A stretch of DNA of 64,000 nt from Lineus longissimus. Taxonomy: Eukaryota; Nemertea; Pilidiophora; Heteronemertea; Lineidae. Positions 37,909 through 52,000 of the stretch are shown piece by piece. How positions within the stretch are numbered: the first letter of the stretch is position 1; every line of letters starts with the position of its first letter. Below the pieces are notes generated by a model. The model was not told where the DNA came from. It worked only from the letters and a program-made list of their open reading frames with translations, and ran no database searches. A program made the translations under genes and the position numbers. The stretch is taken from NCBI RefSeq assembly GCF_910592395.1, contig NC_088312.1:9920001-9984000 (forward strand). Direction: 5' to 3'.

Positions 37909-38006
37909 CACATATGGTCCATCCAATGTTCTTTATCAAGTACGTTCATGTTGCTGCCCTTGACGGTGGATCTATGGTCGGATGCCATCTTTGGCCATCA
38001 CCACAC
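37909..38006 (-). other. 5'UTR exon of the synaptotagmin gene with upstream ATGs
   Basis: A 98-base exon between a TTTTCAG acceptor and a TGTG/GTAAGA donor. The ATG at 37988 opens 26 codons, but splicing to the next exon makes TGA at the junction, out of frame with the transmembrane start at 37663. A second ATG just upstream opens an eight-codon frame. It is best read as leader sequence with small upstream ORFs that could dampen translation. Confidence 0.5.
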
Positions 38007-41000
38007 CTGAAAAATATATCATTACTTTGAGTGGTTATGTTGACTGTGTATAATGCAACCCGAAAACTATAGCCATTCTATTTTTCATTGGGTGGTTATG
38101 GTGAAGCTGTTGACCAACATTTGATAACAAAGTCTCGCCTGAATTACTGGTATCGGAGTGGTGATTTATCCATGACGTCTCGTCTTTACACCAATTGCAC
38201 CAAGTTGCTCAACAGTCAATTTGCCAATATTGTGCAGGCTACTGTGATGGGTCCCGATAGGCATGTAATGTTCTTCCGTCACTGGCAAACTGATTTTCGA
38301 CATACGAGTAACTTTAGTGGCCGCCGCAAACTACAGAAGATACTGTTTAAAATACTGACATTGTAATATTGAAAACTGATTTTCGGCATACCTGTAAGCT
38401 TATTGGAAAATACTTTTACGGCTCTCCAATGTTAAGGACAGAGTGTGGTCGTGGTTTTTTACTTGTCATTAATAGTGAAGTTACTGTTCATAACAACATA
38501 CATAACGTCAAGCGGTCAACCGGGTTCAACACTTAACTGCTGATAATTATGCTTGGTGTAAAATATTGGTAGTTTAACCCAAGGTATAGGTCTACTTGAT
38601 AGATAACCTAGCACGAGTGTCTCATTGATGTCACTTATTATCTAGGCCGAATTCATGGATCATTAAAGTAGAATCCCTATGTCATCCTAGGCTTCCGATT
38701 GAATTTGCTGATGATAAATGTGTGTGAGTGTGTGCATTTTGTATACATGAACTACATGGAGTTCTAAAGTGTAACCAACAGCTGTAGAAATTCCATATCA
38801 AGTGAAATAATTATCGATCCAGGCCTACAATACTTGTGCCTAACGTGTAATCACATATACATGGACGCATGTGAAACATCGGCCTTAACTCAGGCGACAG
38901 GTGCATCTGAGAATTGACAGTTCAAGTAGGAGTGACTATCAACCATGCAATCATGCAGGTTCACCAAATCAACAACACCATTATTGCAGCTATATTTAAT
39001 TGCAGTCTTCGGAAGTAGAGGAGCCATGCCTTCCCTGACACTTAAACCGTCCAATCCATTGCACCATTACTAATGCTAAATCATAAAATATCGGCAGAAA
39101 TACCATGAAGTTTCTGGCACCATCAAGAAAAGAGGAGCACATTGCTATCTCAAACATGTCAAAATACTTGACACAGGTACCATCCAAATCCATGGCTCCA
39201 TCACTGATGGCAAGACTATTGGAGCCAATTGCCTTCTCTGACACCGATACCTTCCAATCGATGGCTCCATCACTGATGGCAAGACTATTGGAGCAAATCG
39301 CCTTCTCTGACACATGTACACCATCCAATGCATGGCTCCATCGCTAGTGGCGAGAATATTAGAGCCCATTGCCTTCTCTGACTCAAAATACCCGACCCAG
39401 ATACCGTCCAATCCATGGAGTCATTACTGATGGTAAGAATAGAGGTGCCAGTTGCCTTTTCTTACACCATCCATGGCTCCATCACAAGTGACGCTAATTG
39501 CTCTTCCTGACAAAAAATACCAAGTGCTTTCTTTGACAAAAAATCCAAGTTTTACCATCCCAGTCGCTGCATTTTTCCAGTGATGTCCACCTTTGTACAC
39601 CAGTCTGATGGAGTAAATAACGGTTTTAGTACAATTGATTGATTCCTGTCTGCAAGTCACTCGACGATGCTTTGAGTTTGACAAGAAAAGGAAATTAGTT
39701 TGAGAGTACGCACACAGAAAGAAGAATAAGAGGACCTCTTCTAACTTTCGAGGAGGTACGCTTGGCATACACACGTTTGGCATGGATTTTTTGTCGAAAG
39801 GAAACACGGTCCTACCTTTCGTTTGAGTACAGTATTGTATAAGCTATATAGTAAAAATTACATAGTCCCTTTGCTGAATGAGCTCATACACATCATGTAT
39901 ACTTCGAGAAGTATGGCACAGAAACGATTCCCTTAAATTGGCATATTACAAACGAAAATTGCTCAGGGATGGATGCCGACGATTACAGAATATTAATGGT
40001 CATAGGTCATACATGCATAGGGATGAATGTTCTGGCAGAGACAATTAAAGAGGATGGGGCATTTTTTGTGCCCGCATCTGGTAACTGATATTCTCGTCAA
40101 TAGGCTGGGTCAGTTTGGGAAAGACGCTTAAGACGCATTCATGGGACGACGAATCGGCGTTTGACCTTTAGGTGACCATCATGCACGGGCAATCTCGGGC
40201 CGGGCCCTGACGTTGGGATAGTTAATGCAACATGTGGGGACTTGCACCTCTAGCTCAGTCCCGCCACTGACCGTTTGCGCGAGCCATGCAGCCTAAGATG
40301 AACGGCTGTCAACAATACCTCTTTGTTACGGAGCTGATGAAGACCATCCTCATTATATCGACCTCATGAATTAACACATACACGTATTGCCTGGATATTA
40401 ATGTCACCAATCATCCGACAACTGGCTGTTGCATTACAAAATAAAAACAAGCCATTGCTGAGAAATGTATCTATTGCTACATGTGCCAGTGAAAAACCAG
40501 AGTCAGTCGTATCCTCCTCCCGTCGCCCACGTTACTCATACTGCCATTAATGCCGAGAGTTGGCCTGAAGTTCAGGATGGTCACAGTGAGGACTGGGTAG
40601 AGATGTTTCAATTTTGGCCAAAAGAAAGCGTAATTGAGAGAAAAAATAGTTTAGTAAAATCAAGTATACTTGGTAAAATATAGGCTTAGGTGGTACTGGA
40701 CACATTTATGTGAAATAATGATGAATACTCACCATGTCACCTTTAAATGCTACCCAAACTTAAATAAATCCAAATGATATGTTGTACTAGAATGATATCC
40801 TGCGAATTTTGGCAAAGGGACCAATAATGCAATCGGGCATTGGCCCCTATATAGTACAGAATGTATAGGCCCTCTCAAAAATACTAGTATATAAGCTCGC
40901 TTAATATATTTTGGCTCAATATCAAACCCTTAAAGTAATGGTGCCCGTATTTGTGTTCGATCATGTAATATATATATACATGTATAAGCTTATTCCCCTC

Positions 41001-42725
41001 ACTGAAAACGACCTGATCAGGTTGTGTGGACTAGGCTTTTTACAGAGTGTCTTCCATGCAATGTAACATCACATGATCCATGAACCAGAGCTGATGAATT
41101 CATCCTGGATGCCCCATATTTCTATCTTCCAGATGGTACAAACTATCACCAATTCCAAAGCAAGGCAAAGAAAAGAACTTACCATTGATGGCTATATTAT
41201 CCAGGTATACTTATAGGACGAACAGAGGAATTTCTTAAGGCTTTTGGGTCATAGTTTATTCCATCGCCCTAAATTGTACGAGGACCAAGCCTATGGATCA
41301 ATAAACATTATTGATTTTTCCAGAGAGGTGGACTATTTAAATAATGTTTTATCAACAACCATGGTGCAGATGGTATCTGAATGAATGTGACAGCAGGCGG
41401 AGGTGGTGATGACGTGTTGTCGGTGTGCAACTGGCAACTGGGGTCCGCCAAAGAAGGAAATCAAAATCAAACTAGCCAAAGCATTGGAATTCCGCCATGC
41501 CCATCGCACATACCAGCCCTGGAGACAGGCCTACCTCGTGCTATCCAGGAAATACCAAAGTTTATTTCCCAATGGGAGCCTGTCAATCAAAATGCAATGG
41601 ACCGACGGAGAAAAAAGCATGGGGACAGGTGTAGTTTCCATAGCCATACCTCTAAATCCGTCAGCGAACTATAACGTAAGGCAAAAAGTCCAGGGGACAC
41701 TAAATCATGTTACACCTGCTGCGGGAGCGATGGCTTCTTTATCATGATATTCATCCCTTGTGCCTCTAACATCGATTTTAGAGAACTAAACAAGTTTCCC
41801 GAGGTGATAACGTCACAACCTCATTCAAGTCAACAACCCATGCTCCGTTGTGGACGAATAGGATGGGCCCAGCAGATAGAGGAGCATGACAACCAAATGT
41901 CAGATCCACACTCACTGAAGGGTAGCACAACGCTTAATACAAGACATACACTTACATGTTCAAAACCAAGAACTTGGTGACATAAGCGGAAAATATCATC
42001 AGCATGATAATTTGATGCAAAGGAGGAGGAGGTCAACATCACAACACAGATGAGGACACTTACTTTGCACAAGTAATAATCGCTATCATACTGGCGAGGT
42101 CAATGTCACAGCCTGCAAATTATAGACCAATGTCACCATCAATGCAACGAATCCAATGTCGGATGACTCCTATGTCAGTCCAGTTCCACAAACACAGCAT
42201 TCCAATATGAAGAGGAGAACTCGACAACCAAGTGAGTGAGGACAAAGTTACAACCATCTCATGATCACTTACATCAGCTTTACTTTAAGTTTATTAGCCA
42301 GGATTTATTTTACCAATAAATACATTCCAGGCACGGCTGGTCTTGTACAATGTGAAAATAAACATTTCTATAGCCTTCTTACATTAACACAATTTAATGT
42401 AATCCTTAATTTGGCAGTACTCGATATATCATGTAAACAACAAATATAAAATAAAAATCCACCCAAGAGATATTTTTTTGACCACAACAGTATTTTCTAC
42501 TGTGTGTAGTCATTGATAAATCAGGACTAGGGGTTGGATACTCTACAACATAGCACAATCATACATATATCCGCACAGAGTGGATACTCTTCAGATTCAT
42601 TTTCCTAAGAGAGTTCAGTGACTGAAAGTCCTGTCATTTAGGGGCAGGCTGTAACACGGCTGATGTCACGTGCTCCTCTTGCCATTTTGACAGCTAGACA
42701 TGTACTATCACCAAATACACTACTG
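38007..42725. other. Spacer between synaptotagmin and DGCR6 genes
   Basis: Contains the 70-base minisatellite at 39.2 kb and overlapping frames at 41381-41747 without family resemblance. Upstream exons and promoter of the synaptotagmin gene may lie at the left end. Confidence 0.45.
39192..39500. repeat. Degenerate minisatellite, unit about 70 bases
   Basis: ATGGCTCCATCACTGATGGC occurs with variation at 39192, 39261, 39332, 39415 and 39473, with linked TTGCCTTCTCTGACAC blocks. Spacing 69, 71, 83 and 58. Weaker copies extend left to about 39025. Confidence 0.8.
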
Positions 42726-44182
42726 TCAAGAAGGTAGGTCCATATGACTCAGCCTTGTGATGAAGTCCAAAAGGTACATTTGGAGTCTGACCTCCTTTGG
42801 GTCATTGGTTACGAAGAACCCCAGTACTCCAGCCTTCTCCAGCATAACTTGTTGGTCCATCGTCTTCTGATCCAACTCCATGATGATCTTCATATCTTTT
42901 CGCTTCAGGTCGTCCTCTTGTTTCTTTATGAGAGCCTGCAAAGAAAACATCTGAGGTTTGTCACAATTATTGCATGTCTTTGGTTGCGACTTTGTGCATC
43001 CGAGAACAGTCTTAATCTGAATTCAAGCTCAATTATCAGGTGAGAATGGAATATAATTCTGGTACTGTCTTCTTCCACGTGCATAAACAAACAATAGTTT
43101 ACATGCTTCCCTGTGGGGAGACAGTTGGGGAGTAAGTCAACCCAACGCCAGTAAAAATAAAATAATTTGTCACCCTTTGATCCTATCATGTAGACCTTCA
43201 ATGTCAGATTAGCATGTGTTTTGTCTGACACGTTCTCCTTAGATATGCTATATACATGTAAATAAAAAGATACATTCCTCCAACTCCTTCTGCTGTTGAA
43301 TCTCTATTGAGGCTATCAAATGTGGTTTGCTCATATTTGTCTGTAGCTTCTCCTTGTGCTTCACTTTCATTTCTTGTTTAGCGGCTGTAAAAATAGACAA
43401 TGAGAGTTGGTGAGAAGTATTCTCGGGAAGATTTTTTTTGGGGGGGGGATGTTGCATGTGTCGCATTACTGTCTATGGTGAAATTATGGATGTTGGATTA
43501 TGTCGAAGTGATGTCGGCTCTCAGTCTCAACATGAAGGACAACGAATATACTGGATCATCCAGGTCTTGCGATTTTTATCACAACACGCATGTATGCATG
43601 AATGGATATACAGTCAGCAGTAGTTCACACACACACAGATGAGAGAACTTCGGAATGATTCTGTGACCGGCTGCATTGAACATGCAGGATTGTATTTCAG
43701 TTCACCTTTGGCTTCATTGACACTCCTGACTCGCTGATTGAAGAGACACCTTTCTTCCATTTCCTGAACCTCACGAAGCCCTGTTACTATCTCAAACACT
43801 GTGTTGTCCAGAAGAGAACTGGCCAGGCTTGAGAGCAGATCGTAAGACAAGCGTTGCTGATAGTTTCTGAAGATAAGCATTATTAATTAAAGATATTTCA
43901 GCATAATTTATTTGGCAATTTTTTTCAGATACCATATCGTGTAGCATTAGGCCTACATCTTATCATCAGTATCTCATTTTTCGAAGAGGCAAAATATGCC
44001 CATGAACCAAATTACACGAACTAATAATCGTCTTACAAAGCTTGCAGTGGGACTTGGTAGATTTTTCAGTCTTACCCAGGTAACTCTTTGGCCATGTTTT
44101 GTAGCTCATGCAACAGAAAGTAATGCCTCTTCTGAATCAGTTCCCTTCTTGTCTTCTCGTCGCTATCACTTGATGCAGCCAT
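42726..44182 (-). CDS. DGCR6: DGCR6 / gonadal family protein
   Basis: Exons 44182-44076, 43866-43706, 43384-43275 and 42935-42726 give about 195 residues; human DGCR6 is about 220. The match to the family runs the whole length: ELP-x3-QQRLSY, LLD-x-TVFEIV-x-GL, LFNQR, then QQ-x-ELE, and a C-terminal block with DQQ-x3-EKAGV-x-GF-x-VT and LQM-x-LL. The protein is mostly helical with coiled-coil character; the molecular function is poorly understood (the human gene lies in the 22q11 region, and the fly homologue is gonadal). The first three junctions are clean apart from the third donor: in-frame joining needs the exon to end at GAA (43275), while the nearest GT starts after one extra T (GAAT/GTATCT). 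An AG acceptor sits right before the ATG, so a leader exon may exist. AATAAA candidates lie near 42296 and 42309. Confidence 0.88.
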
Positions 44183-47100
44183 CTGAAATAAGAACGTCGA
44201 CATATACAAAAATCACAACAACTCATGCTGGGTATGTTCAACCAGACACCCTACTAACAGCGTCACCAGTACCCTACTACGCTACAAGTACCCTGGCCAC
44301 ACCCAATCTGTCCTAAAAAGAGCAGATTCTAAACTGAGCAGGGCACCATCTGACTTTGTCGTTCAACTGTTCTGCGACAGATGGCGCTTTTTATATAAGT
44401 TGAGATTTTTGCGATGATCAAACCCAAATATTTTAAAATCAACAATCAATAAAGCGACTCGTAACCCACCACTATAATTTACAAACATTTATCGATAATT
44501 TGAAGCCAAAAACTTAGGCTAAAATTGATCAGTTTTGGTAGAAATGTAAGATAACCGTGCGGAAAAGATCACTTATTTATCGTGGCACTTGTCAATATCA
44601 GATATTGCGCTGCACGAAATTTCAGTACCAATCAATGAGACTGGAGCGGCACCAACATATTCTAGTAATACCAATCTTCTGGTATTTACTTTCTGATCTC
44701 GTTTTAGACGCTGCAAACAAGAGATGTTTAAACAGAATTTGTTTTTCAAACATTTCTCCACGTTTGATATGTGACATCAAGCTCTGGTCTATACATGTCA
44801 TAGTCTTATCAGGGATTTGTATGAATAGCTGCATAAACACTCCGGATATGCACCTGGCCTCCCTGGCCTTCACGACCGCGCGCTTCGTTTAGTAACAGTT
44901 GAGAAAAGGTTATCTTTTATCTATTGTATGCTGTTACTTATCGGGAATATGGTTTTATTGTGCCTCGGAGCTTCATCAGTCACTCCAATATTATATAATT
45001 GCGGTTTGTACGGGCATTATCCCTCCATCCGTTTGAGCCTCGACGCAAATTAATGAGCCAAAGAGAGATATCCACAACATAAATTTATTTGTCGATACCA
45101 CATGTAATACGATAAACATCGGTTATGATATGCTAATAGGCCTGTGGTATTATCATCGATTGATAATAGCAAAGACAAATTGCTCTATGACGCTTGGACA
45201 CAAACTCACAAATTAAAGCCGTGAAGGTCGTCTGCGAAAGACTCCTCCAGCAGGGCAGACACCGAAGAGGAATTACGACTCACTCTAGCATTTTTCTGGG
45301 ACAACGGTGCTGGAAGTGCTGCAGCAAAAGAAGTTGTGCATTCAACGGGTAAGGCATTGTTTGATTATTTTCGTTACCAACCCGATAGAACTATGGACAA
45401 TACGATGGAGCTAAAAGACACCCCGCAGAATACCCTGTCAATATCTTGTGCGCATTATGGTATTTTAGTACCAGTTTCTTTGGCTGATCAAAGGTTGCTT
45501 TTAACAGATGGTTTGAATCCCAAAGTAATCGCCCCACAACTCTTTCGTAAACTGATAGTTCGTTAGCTTTACCAGTTCAATGAGTATATAACAGTCAAAT
45601 TCAAATTCAACACAAATTCAGAGCAAACAGTGTAAATTTATTTGCTGAAAATATTTGATCGACCATTTTCTGTCGTAATTACTGCTTTCCTCTGCTCAAC
45701 GTCTCTCATGAACTGCTCTTCGATGCTGCGAGCCTACAATAAAGTTTAGGTGGTGGATTGAAGGCAAAGTTTGATTATTTTTGTGGTTTATGGTTATAAC
45801 AATACCATATTGGGCCATACTAATCAATTACAGTGTTTTGATTTTCCCCTTGATATCGCGATTGCGATTGTGCGCATTTATCTTTTAAAGAACGATATTG
45901 TTGATAACGTTTTTAATTCCAATCTGTATTAAATGTCAAATCTTAATCTTTAAAGGTCACATTATTACCCTGAAAGAAAACATTTTGAAATGGTTCGTGA
46001 AAGGTCGCATATACATATCCATATCCGTATGCGTATAATTCATGAAGTGGCCTCGGACTGTCATGACTGATGGTCTGCCGTCGTCTTTCTATAATAGGCT
46101 ATATATCAGGCTCGCTTATATACTTTTTATTAATATATATTATGAAGCAACATTATTGCCCAGTATTACACCATGCTACTACCAGAATTCATGAAGCGCG
46201 TTCCCTGGCAACTTCGTTCGCTTAGGAAGAATCTCACCTATTGTTTTTGATGCAAAGTAACTGTATTACGATATGTGCTAAATGCAATATACGGTACCCT
46301 CGAGGTTCTTTTCCATACCTGTTAAAAACGTTGGAGACTATTCCTTCCTGGTACAGGCCGATCCTATTCCTATTCCTTGTCAATGGAGAGAAAGGACGAT
46401 CATGGTTGGCGAGCACACAAATACAAGGCGATGAGAGCATTTCATCCCCTTGGTCCCTTGGGTTCGAGGCCAAATAACAATTTGGTTCGGTACTTGTGTG
46501 GTCGATATTCGTGCCACATAACATGCACATGGTCCGAAGTTTGATCGGTTATCGAGATTACTCAAGGGATATTTCGTACAATCTGTTCAATTGTAAAATA
46601 TTTTGAACAGCTGTGCACGGTGACGATTGCAGTCATAGAATCGCCCTTTCCCCAGAGATGTTAGAATCAATGAAATACAAACAAAGAGCCCGGGTGATAT
46701 TATATGAAGTGTAAACCTAAGAGTTGTGAAATTTGAAATTCGGGTTCCAGTCATATTTCAAAATTGTGTTATCACTCACTGCTGTGTAATTGGCCAAAGT
46801 TAGTTAACGCCGGAAATGACAAATAACCGATGATAAATTGATGATACTTTAGAAGAGAAAAACTACACTTTGACTTCTGCAACCTGATGGACATCAATAG
46901 AATTATCCCGAATATTTCGTCATTCCTATAAGATATAGGTTTTTAACAATATTGATCAATATTTGATCAATTTCACGCTCCCCGGCATCAACTCATTCTT
47001 AGCTGGAATATACCGATTCATGTTGTCAATTTTACATTTGTGAGAAATTGCCTGTAATCATCGGCTGATATTACAACAGGATAGATAGCTGGTGTAGTCA

Positions 47101-48589
47101 TGACTTGTGTTATCATGTTTGTTCAGGTCAATAAAAATGCGAAGGTAAACAGTTATTTGATATCAAAAACGTTTACAATTTATCGTCTGAATCATTAGTT
47201 TATGTTACCTAATGCAAAGCGTATTAAAAGTCTCGTGCAACGCGCAGTTCAATGTTTCATTTATTTCAAACGTTTGACAGATTTTTATAAAAGACGCAGT
47301 GGGAGGAAGATCAAACGTAAGTTGCGAATTGAAATGTGACATGCAATAGCTGGTAGTAACGATGAATCGTTAGGCTATACTTCTGATCGATTTTAAGATT
47401 TTAACGAGTATAAACCGCCATTCGTTTGGAGATTTCCATTGCGGTTCTGCTTTACCAAATTCCCCATATTCAATATTTCGCTGATCTCTACAGACCATCT
47501 GCATGTTTCGCATACAGTGGAAATAGAGCTACTGGAGAATCAACGCGTTCTGATGTTAAAGTCAAATCATGCGTTGGCTACATTTGACATGGGTGCCCTT
47601 GGCTATTTGGCGTTGATCTGTATTTTTAACACCTAAGTGCATTTAAGTTTTGTTTGGTTTGTTAGATCACCGACTACACTTAAAATGTTAACTCCGGTGG
47701 GCGATATGGGCGAAATAAAATATTGATTAAGTTGATAGTCAATCGGCCAATGGACCCGTCCATCGATGATGCTTGCCCGGACTGCATTCTCCAAAGCAGA
47801 CATAATAAGTATTCAGAGCAGCACGCGCCTCATGAACACATTGCGTCGGAGTATGACAAGAATTGCCCGGACCGGCGAGTGCCTTCCGCGAATAAAAAGG
47901 CAGCGACTTGGCGACATGTCTAACTGGTCCTGGTTACTCTAAGATAAAACATTTTATGTTTTCCCCCATCAACGCAAATTATTGGTTTCCAGTTAGAGAA
48001 GGGACGCCCTTATCGGCTGTCAATATTAGACTGAGAATTCCGTGATGGGCATCTTATCACGCACCCAACACATTATGAGATGTTATGATATTGATTCAGG
48101 TAGCATGATTCTTAACGGAATAAGCTGTTGGTATCGTCATACTTAATAGTCACGTCCATGGTAAAGGCCTCTAGTAGTCAGTGAAAATCAGTTTATGACC
48201 CCGATCACCATAATGGAATAACGTTCATTGAACGCTATCAAGACGCTTGACGATGGACGTGAGATCATACAGCAGCTGAAACACCAAAAATTGGTCATAA
48301 CAAGATTCAAGAGCGAACGATAATTCGTGACAGATGCATGATGAATGGCAAAATGATCGCATGACGCCAGAATGATGTTGATGATGATGATGATAATGAT
48401 AATGCTAACGGCGGTACTTTCTATTTTCCAGGTATTTGTGATTGGTGAAGATACACGACCAACAGCGCTGAAAAAATTGGCCCGGGGCGGAGAAAAGTTA
48501 AAGCTAACGCGCAGAATGTAGGCCACCATAGAAAATTTGATTGACGACCAAGCCGCAAGCTTGACAGGAATCGAATGATGCCGTGACCA
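44183..48589. other. Spacer between divergent DGCR6 and GPCR genes
   Basis: AT-rich, apart from one candidate exon at 45225-45348 and a TGATGA run near 48375-48400. Nothing else convincing. Confidence 0.45.
45225..45348 (+). CDS. Possible isolated exon, product unknown
   Basis: Open frame of 41 codons between TGA at 45222 and a good donor (ACGG/GTAAGG). It encodes an acidic start followed by LAFFWDNGAGSAAAKEV. No matching neighbouring exon or known family was recognised. It might be a chance frame. Confidence 0.15.
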
Positions 48590-48720
48590 ATGAGCGAACG
48601 ACAGGAACAGCAAAGATCAATCGGCGAGAAAAAGCACGGACCGATCAGCGGACGACAGAAACAGCATTGAGCACAGATCATTTAGCGAACGACCGCACAG
48701 ACAAGCGGCGAACGACCCGA
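48590..48720 (+). repeat. Degenerate GCGAACGAC repeat
   Basis: GAGCGAACGACAGGAACAGCA, then GCGGACGACAGAAACAGCA, GCGAACGACCGCACAGAC and GCGAACGACCC at irregular spacing, about 300-400 bases upstream of the GPCR start. Confidence 0.55.
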
Positions 48721-49014
48721 GATTAGTCACTGTAGAAGTGAAAAAGTCCCGAAAAAACTCTGCTTCTGCAAATGTTCTGTCACTTGGAATTTGATCAGAA
48801 TAATAGTTGGCGAATTCGAGGAAATGAGTCTCATGATCATTTCCGAAGATTTGGTCTTCTGTAAAAGTACATGATTTGCAAAAATCTTCTTTTGGATTTA
48901 CGAGAATGAAGAATTCTGGTTCCTCTACTGCTCTAAGAAACGCGGAGATGACGTCCAAATGAACGTTTCTCATCAGGAATTATCGTCTGTTCTACACTTG
49001 AATTCGAACTCGAA

Positions 49015-52000
49015 ATGGATGTCGTTCAGCGCGTTATAGTAATCATTGCAGCTTTGACGTTTCCTAGTGTCACGCCGTATCTTTTGGATCCACAGATGCT
49101 CGATTATATAAAGGATTTCCCCAATAGGTTCACATTCAAAGATGGCGACCTTCTTATTGCTGGATTGTTTTCCGTTCATACATACAGCGGAACGGAAATG
49201 TGTGGGGCAGATGTGTTCGAACCTGCGGTCTACCATGCTGCGAGCATGATGTACGCCATCGACGCTATAAACACTGATCCAACAATATTACCCAATATTA
49301 CACTCGGGTATGTTATCTTTGACGAATGCAGACAAGACACCAACGCCATGCTACGCATGCTCCATATATTCCCGGACAAACCACCCTCATACCAATACAC
49401 GGGCGTAGCAGCAAATGTCTCCTTTCCAACCTTTGATGTTGTTGGTGTCGTCGGTCCGGCGACCAGCTCTTCCGCTTATCTCGTGAACCGTTTGTTGGGA
49501 GCCATTCGGATGCCCGTCATCAGCTACTACGCGACCGCAGACAGCCTGAGCGACAAGTCCGTCTACCCGTATTTCTTGCGGACCATTCCGCCCGATGTCC
49601 AGCAGGTCCAAACAATGGTGGAGCTACTTAGATACTTTAGCTGGACGTACGTCTCCGCCATCTACCAAGGAACATTCGGGAAAGAAACGGTCCAGCATGT
49701 TGAAACTCGTGCCAGTATGTTTGGCATTTGTCTTGCTATTAAGGAAGAAATTTCGAAGACAACGACATCCTCAGAATATGACGCATTAATCACAAAATTA
49801 CGCCAAAGTCGTGCGCGTGTTGTTTTAATGTACGCCAGTGTTGTTGAGAGCAGGAAATTCCTTCATTCGTTCATGCGTTTGAAGGCGTATAAGGACCTGA
49901 TAGTGATTGCTTCCGATGGTATGGGAGGCCCAACTATCAGGACTCGGGAGGTTGTGGACGACCTACCCGTGGGGCTGATGGTGACAGACCCGTTCATGCA
50001 TGGCATCGAAGACTTTGACAACTATTTTAGTAATATAACGATGACTGAAGCAGAAGACAATGTCATATTTCGCGACTTCTGGGAGTTGAAATTTGGGTGT
50101 TCGTTTGCCAACGGCACGTGTTCGTCCAAGTACCCGAGTAGTCAGACTTTCACGCCAGCGTATGGCTTCCGCTCTGATGTGTCTGTTTCTTTGGTAACGG
50201 ACGCCGTTTATGCTTATGCGCATGCAATAGCAAACGTGACTTCAACGAAATGCCCTGCTACAACAGGGAAGGCTCTTCGAACGTGCTTCTTTGGTAGCGA
50301 CCTGTTAGAGCACTTGAAAAACTTGCGTTTTGTTACTGCGAACCACACAGTAGGTTTTGATGAAAACGGCGACATAATGGGGAAATACCAAGTTATGGTT
50401 TTGAGGAACGATTCTGGAATAAACATGGCGGTACCAATGGCAATGTTGAATATATCAAATGAAACTTTCGAAGTGATCACTAAATTCATCCAGTGGCACC
50501 CGGAATTTAGTCACTTCGACAACGAAACCGGCGTTCCTAAGTCGGTTTGCTCTGATCCATGCGATCCGGGACATTACCGCTACTTCACTGATGACGCATG
50601 TTGTTGGGAGTGTCACAGGTGCCGCACCAATGAGATAACCGCACCAGACTTATCCCGTTGTGTTGAGTGCCCAGACCAACAGTGGCCAAACGATACGTTT
50701 TCTAACTGTCGCCCCATCCCCCATACGTTCGTTGAATGGCAGAGTGCATCCAGCATAGCATTCGCCATCCTTGCCGGCATAGGTTTTCTCCTATGCATTT
50801 TCTCAACTGTAGTCTTTGTCAAATGTAGTGACAACAGACTTATCAAAGCGTCAAGCGTGGAGCTCATGTATGTGATTATCTCCGGAATGTGTCTGAGCCT
50901 TGTGACGGTCTTTTTCTGCCTTGCCATTCCAACATACGAAACGTGTTTGATAAGTTACTTCGGGTTCATTCACTCATTCACATTAACATTTGCGCCATTG
51001 CTGACGAAAACGAGGCGGATCTACGTCATCTTTGATGCGGGAACCAAGACAACCAAAGAACCTCCTTTCATTAGTAAGATCTCTCAACTTGTGATCAGCT
51101 TTTGTATAGTGTTTGTTCAGGTAAGTGAATTTGATTGCTCATTTTTATATTTAAGTACCCGATAGCAACTTGTCATTATCATACATCTTGTATTGGTGGA
51201 AGCTACTTTCCAAACTGTAAACGATACTTCGTCTGGGGGAGGCCTCATTTATTCTGTTGGTATGGCTCGATGGAAATGACATACTGAGAAATTAGCTTCT
51301 CTGGTCCTGCACGTATCATAAGGGAAATTCATTATTTGCATGTTTGCAAGTCATAGGAGATTACCGTCATTCGACTTTCCACACTATAATGTTTTATTAC
51401 AAGTATTAGTTGATCAAAGTGGTAAATGTCACTGAAAAAGGGATCTGCAACCACACAAAATAAGATGGGAATTAGGTATTGCCGTGCTATCAACTAAGAA
51501 GTCAGACGTTTGCTGTACAGTTAGCTTAATGTGGACATCTTAGTGATGACAAATGGTCCTGTCGGGACAGATGATCTAATAAGATGGGAATTAGGTATTG
51601 CCGTGCTATCAACTAAGAAGTCAGACGTTTTCTGTACAATTAGGTTAATGTGGACATCTTGGTGATGACAAATGGTCCTGTCGGGACAGATGATCTATTT
51701 TTCGCCTAATTGAAAAGACGATATTTGTGAAGGACAAACATCGGTTCACTTGTCCAGTATTTCACTCTCGGTGACTACACACCCGAAGCATTTTCTTGAA
51801 AGCATTTCCTTGTCGATGGTGGCTCTGGCTTCCAATGATGAATATTGACCCAAGTCTCTGGTACCGGACCGGGTAAAGCTTTTTAGCCTCATTCGTAACA
51901 GCAAACATCTTTCTTTCAGGTGGTCATTGGTGTCGTGACGTCATTCGTCTTTCCCATCGGCCCTGTATCCGAGATGCCTGACAAAATGGAGATGTACGTA

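Noticed and set aside
39105-39411. Open frames on both strands in the minisatellite
   Set aside because: Produced by the 70-base repeat; no conserved protein pattern.
41381-41747. Two overlapping plus-strand frames of about 100 codons
   Set aside because: Neither resembles a known family; overlap in two frames suggests base composition.
48617-48973. 118-codon minus-strand frame just upstream of the GPCR start
   Set aside because: Lies opposite the likely 5'UTR and the GCGAACGAC repeat; no family match, no supporting exons.
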